Shown here: piece by piece, positions 58,655-64,000 of the stretch | Position numbering within the stretch: position 1 is the first letter of the stretch | Layout: each line of letters starts with the position of its first letter | Origin: Chrysogorgia sp. JL179-B06 | Lineage: Eukaryota > Cnidaria > Anthozoa > Scleralcyonacea > Chrysogorgiidae | Length of the DNA: 64,000 bases | NCBI GenBank assembly: GCA_035772405.1 | Contig: JAYKKM010000416.1 | Location: 1,768,001 to 1,832,000, forward strand | Direction: 5' to 3' | The notes under the pieces: model-generated | Database searches by the model: none | The model's input: the letters and a program-made list of their open reading frames with translations, nothing else | Told to the model about the DNA's origin: nothing | Program-made: the position numbers and the translations under genes

Positions 58655-59597
58655 AGTGGCGGCGCTGCAATTTTCCGTTTCGTAAACGGTCGTTGCCACC
58701 ATTTCACTGCGTTAACGCGTGACACCACGCGTTTGAAAATTTCAAGGAACGCCACGCGTGCCGTCAAACAAAAACTGGGACTTGTGGTCTCAGTGGTTGA
58801 TATGCGGTTAAGCTAATGGTTGATATGCGGTTAAATGCAGGAACTGCTCCGACCCAAACGACAACCGCTGTTTACATATTTATCTATATCTAAATAGACC
58901 AACGAATACACGGGGAAACCTATCGCCGCTTGTATTTAATAAATAAAGAAAGAATGGTTGTCTTAAACTCATCTGTTATAAATATTTGTGCACGATTTAT
59001 ATTACCGGGAGATAGAAGACATGAATTCAACATACGATCGAGAATCAGAAATATATTCTATTCCGTACTTACACATGCATGAGTGCTGAATAAACTTTTA
59101 CTTTCAAAAAGGTTTGAAGAACACTAAACAGTCACTAACCACTAACACTAAACACTATCCTTAAAACACCAAACGCTAACCTTAAAACTAACCCTGCTTT
59201 AGAACGGAATAGCTTTGAGCATACATTCTTGTTGTTTGCATGTGCCGTGGCATTAAAATATATTTCTGATTCTGATCTCGATCGTGTTGAATTCATACGT
59301 CTTTAACTCTCCCGGTAATATAAATCGTGCGAAAATATTTATAACATGAGTTCAACTGTTCAAGACATAACCATTCTTTCTTTATTTATTAAATACAATC
59401 GATAGGTTTCCGTGTATTAATTTTCCATGTATTAACCGCCATTGTTGGTGTATGAAAATCAGTGATGAAAATGCGGTTTGCGTATCGTGTTTCAGAAGGA
59501 CAGGATGTGACGCGTTTAATAACGCCAGTGAAATGGTGGCATCGACCGTAGCTGGTGGCAACGACCGTTTACGAAACGGAAAATTGCGGCGGCGCTA
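58655..59597. mobile_element. 943-bp palindromic foldback element
   Basis: The outer arm GGCGGCGCTGCAATTTTCCG is inverted at 59576-59597 region (CGGAAAATTGCGGCGGCGC). AAACGGTCGTTGCCACC, the AAATAAAGAAAGAATGGTTG region and ATTTATATTACCGGGAGA also have inverted partners in the right half, so most of the element folds back. The centre is near 59060-59250. No coding. Confidence 0.8.
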
Positions 59598-60733
59598 GGG
59601 GAAGGGCAAGGGGGGCAACCCATAACTGGAACGATAACTCGACATGAGTCCTTTTTTAGTTGACCGTGTGATAAAGACATAAATTTGATGAAATATAGGT
59701 TGTAAAAAACAACATTATGGCAACAAAATAAAATAATATCACACTATTTCAAGTTTAGATTTATTGCTAGTCAACACTGTATGTAATTTCAATGGTGAAA
59801 TAGCCAGTAAAAGCAAGAAATACAGGAAAGATTAACCCACAAAGAAATGTAAATAATGCAAGGCGGTCACAACTTATTTTTTGATCAAGAATAATTTGGG
59901 AAAAAACATCGAGATTCACATTGACACATTTTCAAACTGAAAGACATTTTAGAGGAACAATAACAGAAGAGCACTGTCAAATATCTGTTGCGAAAAACGC
60001 AGAGAAAACGTGTTTTTAATTTACATAAACTGAGGTAGTTACTGGAGGTACTGAGTTATTTTTCGTACGTGTCGTCAAATATTGGATTTAGCAGTAACAC
60101 ACACAAAAAGTAACCTTAAATTGTGTTTTGATATTTATCTTAATAAATATTGTCATAAAAGTCTTCAAAAGTTCAAAAGACAGCAAAGAAAATCAAGAGA
60201 AACCTGTATTTTTTCAAATTTTATTTGTTAAGCCACATCCATCGCTAGAAATTCTTGAAAAGAAAGCTCAACCAACGTATTGCATTTTGCCCTTTTAAAA
60301 AGCAACTGGGAAACAGCCTAGCTCCAAAAAAGTTGAAAATTTTCCGTTCAGCCATCCTACCGTTCCTACGATTATTTCCTGGCCACTGCCGTTTCGTGCA
60401 CTACACGCAAATCAACATGCGTGTTTTATACCTACAACGTCGCCGAGTGGTCGTTTCGTACAATGGGCCTGGGAACGAGGTTGGCAAGGGGGCACAACCG
60501 CTGGAATGTGTAGACATATTTATTATTTTTAATACGTTGTAACACAGATAACAAAAAATAAAGTAAAAATAACTGGTGGAAACCTAGCGAAAATGAAGCA
60601 AACTGAATAACAGAATAAGTATAAAGAAATCGAAAGCGCTTACAACCAAGCTCTGGGGAGGGCGGACTCCCGGGAAGGCGGAAAATTGGCTAAGACTTTC
60701 CCAAAGTCCTTCCCGGGTTAGCCTGCGTGCAGA
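59598..60733. other. Non-coding stretch
   Basis: AT-rich. The 95-codon frame at 60255-60542 has a compact basic N-terminus but no motif I recognise. CGGACTCCCGGGAAGG and CCTTCCCGGGTTAG (60661-60720) form a short inverted pair. Confidence 0.5.
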
Positions 60734-60790
60734 CTCCACCTGATAATGAAATTTAATATCAGTTATATTAAATTTCATTATTAGGTGGAG
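60734..60790. repeat. 26-bp-arm hairpin
   Basis: CTCCACCTGATAATGAAATT (60734) pairs with the complement ending at 60790, with one mismatch and a 5-nt loop (CAGTT). Confidence 0.85.
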
Positions 60791-60928
60791 GCCTAGGATC
60801 GTGTTGACTCGCTAGGCGGGGTTTAGGGAAAACTCGCAGACTGCTGAATTAGCAGTACGTATGTCGCACGTACGAACTAGTACGTACGTAACGCATAGAC
60901 TTGGTTCTTCCATCTGAGTTCTGGTAGC

Positions 60929-61020
60929 TCAATGGTTAGAGCGTCTAACCGGAGATCACGAAGGTTGCGGGTTCGATTCCCGTCTGGGGCTCAGAAACAT
61001 TTTCTGAGTTTTCGTTAAAA
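60929..61020 (+). mobile_element. tRNA-derived SINE head or tRNA pseudogene
   Basis: An A-box-like TAGCTCAATGG and an exact B box GGTTCGATTCC are present. The acceptor stem is wobble-rich (GTTCTGG with CTGGGGC), the D-arm GCTC/GAGC is good, and the T-arm GCGGG/CCCGT is good. The anticodon arm does not pair well (TCTAA with TCACG) and position 33 is C, so it is not a working tRNA. The TTTTCTGAG just downstream resembles the body of the SINE fragment at 22330-22430. Confidence 0.6.
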
Positions 61021-61863
61021 GCTTGAGTAGCAAACAATTTATCATATTAAATAACCTATACAAAAAGGTACTATACAAAAAAGAGATATATCATCTTCTG
61101 CTTTTGAAAATATCGCTCATTCCTTCGCTTCTCTCACTCGTGAGAGATATTACCAACATTTGAAGATACAATTCGTATCTCAATCTATAGAAATATATCT
61201 CTTATATCTCTAGAGAATTTGAGAAATATATTTATTATAAGAGATATATCTCTAATAAAGTAAATAAAATATAAAGAAAGATAATGAGGAATGCTTGTTT
61301 ATTTCCCAAGAACACAAGAACACAAGATTGTTTTTTTCACGGATACGTTAGAGGCCATGAAGACGATTCAATTCTTGGTATCAGCACGTGCGATGGATAT
61401 CAGTAAGTATAGATATTCCAACATTTTAAACCCATTTTTCACTTCACCATTTCGTTAGCGAAAGTGAGCTCTCCGCATTCGCAGGACTTTAAAAACAAAG
61501 AAAATTTTCCACTAGAAATGGCCATTACATACGTCATAGCAATTGACGTAACAGGCGGAAACCGTAATTTGTAAATAAATACCAAAGCCCAGGAAATAAC
61601 TTTCATGGGCTCGGCGTTTTAATCGAACTTATTACTATACATTTTTTTAAATAACTCAGAAACAATCACTTTGATAATTACGATATATAACGATTTTTAT
61701 TTAATGCAAATTTTTATTAGTAACCGAGGTCATTCCGGTCTCCGTAGGCTGATCGAGACCGGTAAGCTCACCAATCACAGGCTGAGGTATAGAAGGGAAG
61801 AGTGGGTTTGAGTTTGAAAATTCCAAGGCTTTATCTAATAGTAATAGTTCAAATTTAGATTTT
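61021..61863. other. Non-coding stretch
   Basis: AT-rich with repeated AGATATAT words (61083-61250). A short inverted pair around CCGGTCTCCGTAGG and GATCGAGACCGG lies near 61735-61763. No gene. Confidence 0.55.
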
Positions 61864-63108
61864 GCTACGGAACCCCATAAGTGACATCGAAATCCACACC
61901 ACTTTTTTATGGCGTACCATTTCCGCCAAAAATCGAACTTCCCATTTTATACACAACTTTTCATTAGACATACAATTTTTTGCATTTGACACACAACTAT
62001 TCAAATCTCACACTATACATTTCCTATTTGACTTACAACTTTGTCAATTTTATATACAATTATGTTTACAACACAACTTTTCATATTCGACATTCAAGTT
62101 CTCCTTCGACATCCAACCGCAATCCAGTAAAAAATGTATCGATCGCAGGCTCGCTTGCGAGGTTTGGGCGCTTTCTCGATATATGAACAAACCGAAATTC
62201 AAATAATCGCTAATCCTAATGCTAACCCTAATCCTAACCCAAATCCTAACCCTAAAACTGACTTGGGTTGATGTTATAATAATTTTACATTTCGGTTGCT
62301 ATTTAGGTTTAGAAAACTCGTTAGGCGGGGGGTTAGGGTTAGGATCTTTGTAGTTTTGGGGTTGGTTATTATTATCCAACTCGTTAGGCAAATTGTTGTT
62401 TCGTTTAGCAAACCTGTTTAAGTACAAGAAACCTCAAAAATAACCCTAATACTGATAATACTAATATACGCGAGCCTGCGATCGATACATTTTTTACTGG
62501 ATTGCGGTTGGATGTCGAAGGAGAACTTGAATGTGGAATATGAAAAGTTGTGTTGTAAATATAGACACATAGTTGTATATAAAATTGACAAAGTCGTAAG
62601 TCAAATAGGAAATGTATAGTGTGAGATTTGAAAAGTTGTGTGTCAAATGCAAAAAATTGTATGTCAAATGAAAAGTTGTGTATAAAATGGGAAGTTCGAT
62701 TTTTGGCGGAAATGGTACGCCATACTTTTTCGATGCAGATATGGAATCCACTCCATTCTGACTTTTTTGTCGAGTTTTTGAGCATTATTAGCATATTACG
62801 TATGTTAATATAATTATATTATATTACATAATCTATTTTTACGGCTGTTTATTTTATTATAATGCTACAAGTTTTATTGTGCAAGGTGGATTTTTTTCCA
62901 CCATATATTTCCACCATCGGGAGCAATAATTTGGGAAGATATTGTAAATTGAAGATATTATGAATTGACAAAAAACCTGACAAAAAAAGTTGACAAAAAT
63001 TCGACAAAAAAGTCGGAATACAAAAAAGTACAGCGGATTTCCATATCAGCATCGAAAAAGTGGAGTGAATTTCAATGTCGCCTATGGGGCTCCGTATCTG
63101 GCGGAAGT
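61864..63108. mobile_element. Nested foldback element of about 1.25 kb
   Basis: TACGGAACCCCATAAGTGAC at 61866 is inverted near 63108-63085 (TACGGAGCCCCATAGGCGAC on the minus strand). A second, inner pair of about 270 bp (61915-62160 and 62470-62715) is inverted with high similarity. The arms consist of degenerate TTTGACACACAACTTTTCA-type words. The spacer 62205-62390 has CCTAACCCTAATCC words and the dispersed GGGTTAGGATCTTTG word. The matching frames on opposite strands are by-products. Confidence 0.75.
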
Positions 63109-63170
63109 TAAAATCAGATAATGAAATTGGGTAATCAGTGGAACGATAAGGATTTATTTTGTTTTTCTTT

Positions 63171-63238
63171 TAGCCTAAAAACCAGCCGTCCATCTCATTC
63201 GTTCCACTCAAAACCATGGACGGCTGGTTTTCAGGCTA
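63171..63238. repeat. 68-bp hairpin element
   Basis: TAGCCT, then AACCAGCCGTCCAT, is inverted as ATGGACGGCTGGTT followed by AGGCTA, around a loop of about 22 nt. Confidence 0.8.
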
Positions 63239-63606
63239 TTTTTCTTTCATCATTTTTGAAAATTTCTTTTATATTGTTACAGTGGATATTTCAGGATTAA
63301 CGACAACACCTACTTCATTCAACCGTTATTTACGAAGGACCACAAGGTGTGATGCAAAGCCGTTTAATTTTATATTCCAGAACGGGACACCTTATTGTGC
63401 TATAAAATGTTTTTCTGCGTATGTGTTGCTGCGAACACTATTATTATTTTATTGATCATAACTAATCTTGGCGTGGTGTAGAAATGGAGTATTGCGGCCC
63501 ACCTGAGCTACAGTTGCTGTGTATTATTATTAAATTAACAGTAATTATTTATTATTATTATACGTTTAAATTCTGGTCCGCAGTAATTGGCTATGCTGTT
63601 GCGGTC

Positions 63607-63829
63607 TAGCCTCCTCCGCAGGCAACTCTGTGGCTTTTTTCCCGAGTCAAACAGGTTCCAAGGCTTGCGAGCAATGTTTTGTATGGGATTGCAGGGAAGT
63701 ATAGGGATTGCGCAGGGATTGGTCGACGAAGAGGCGCATTTCTCTGCCTCGGCTAAAAATAGCCAAAACAGATTTGGAAGCTATTTGACTCGGGAAAAAG
63801 AAGCCACAGAGTTGCCTGCGGAGGAGGCT
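63607..63829. mobile_element. Mutator-like MITE, about 223 bp
   Basis: AGCCTCCTCCGCAGGCAACT at the left is inverted at the right; the TIR is about 44 bp, to CCCGAGTCAAA, with a one-base length difference. TGTTGCGGTC occurs directly at 63597-63606 and 63830-63839, a 10-bp target duplication, as in Mutator-type elements. The two overlapping short frames are by-products. Confidence 0.75.
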
Positions 63830-63928
63830 TGTTGCGGTCACCCTACCATTGTTTTATTACTATATAATGTAATCTATGTTAGGGTTTTTTTTGGTGTTTT
63901 GTTTTACACAATGGTGAAGCTAATAAAA

Positions 63929-64000
63929 TAAAATAAAATAAAATAAAATAAAATAAAATAAAATAAAATAAAATAAAATAATAAAATAAAATAAAATAAA
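63929..64000. repeat. (AAAAT)n microsatellite
   Basis: AAAATAAAAT units with one slip run to the end of the window. Confidence 0.95.

Noticed and set aside
60929..61002. Functional tRNA gene
   Set aside because: The A and B boxes look fine but the anticodon stem does not pair and position 33 is not U, so it reads as a SINE head or pseudogene.

Overview
This window reads as nuclear DNA of a metazoan, most likely a marine invertebrate; an anthozoan cnidarian is my best guess, held loosely. The reasons are two spliced genes with phase-consistent GT-AG introns, BEL/Pao LTR retrotransposons, CR1/L2-like LINEs (one with a 2A-like motif), GIY-YIG retroelement remnants, and a very dense load of short terminal-inverted-repeat (TIR) elements. 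There is no operon-like or prokaryotic organisation. Only two host genes are convincing: the 5' exons of an ADAM-like metalloprotease (9541-11255, +) and a two-exon phosphatidylserine-decarboxylase-family enzyme of the fungal PsiD type (50946-58278, +).

Layout. 1-8770 is one 15-bp minisatellite with kilobase-scale higher-order copies; the long minus-strand reading frames there are by-products of the repeat. 8771-12.9 kb holds the ADAM-like 5' exons, a TIR element with a hAT-like MITE nested in it, a SINE, and two converging GIY-YIG retroelement remnants. Two paralogous copies of one dispersed repeat follow: copy A (13208-17442) is split by a 5'-truncated LINE, and copy B (18221 to about 36716) is split by a giant insertion and then by a small MITE. 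Each copy is the empty-site reference for insertions in the other.

The central object is the insertion in copy B, 19513-36503 (16,991 bp). It begins CACTGTAAATG, ends with the inverted complement (31-bp TIRs, one mismatch), is flanked by a TA duplication, and copy A preserves the unoccupied TA site. It carries subterminal arrays of degenerate GGGCTG/ATTTTGG words at both ends, several internal tandem arrays, a SINE fragment and a decayed protein-kinase gene. I see no transposase. The ends resemble the CACTA/Mirage/Chapaev group; this is inference.

36.7-43.5 kb contains a GC-rich multi-hairpin, a 64-bp tandem array, and a decayed plus-strand BEL/Pao element whose integrase end is replaced by an E-box-rich minisatellite. 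43.6-47.4 kb holds a nearly full-length LINE and a 3' fragment of another. 47.4-50.6 kb is a cluster of foldback elements. The decarboxylase gene follows, with CCAAT and TATA-like boxes upstream. Its 5.95-kb intron holds a deleted minus-strand BEL/Pao element (54147-57231) with matching target duplications, an internal inverted segment and a nested foldback element. 58.6-64 kb is further foldback/MITE sequence, a tRNA-derived SINE and a terminal AAAAT microsatellite.
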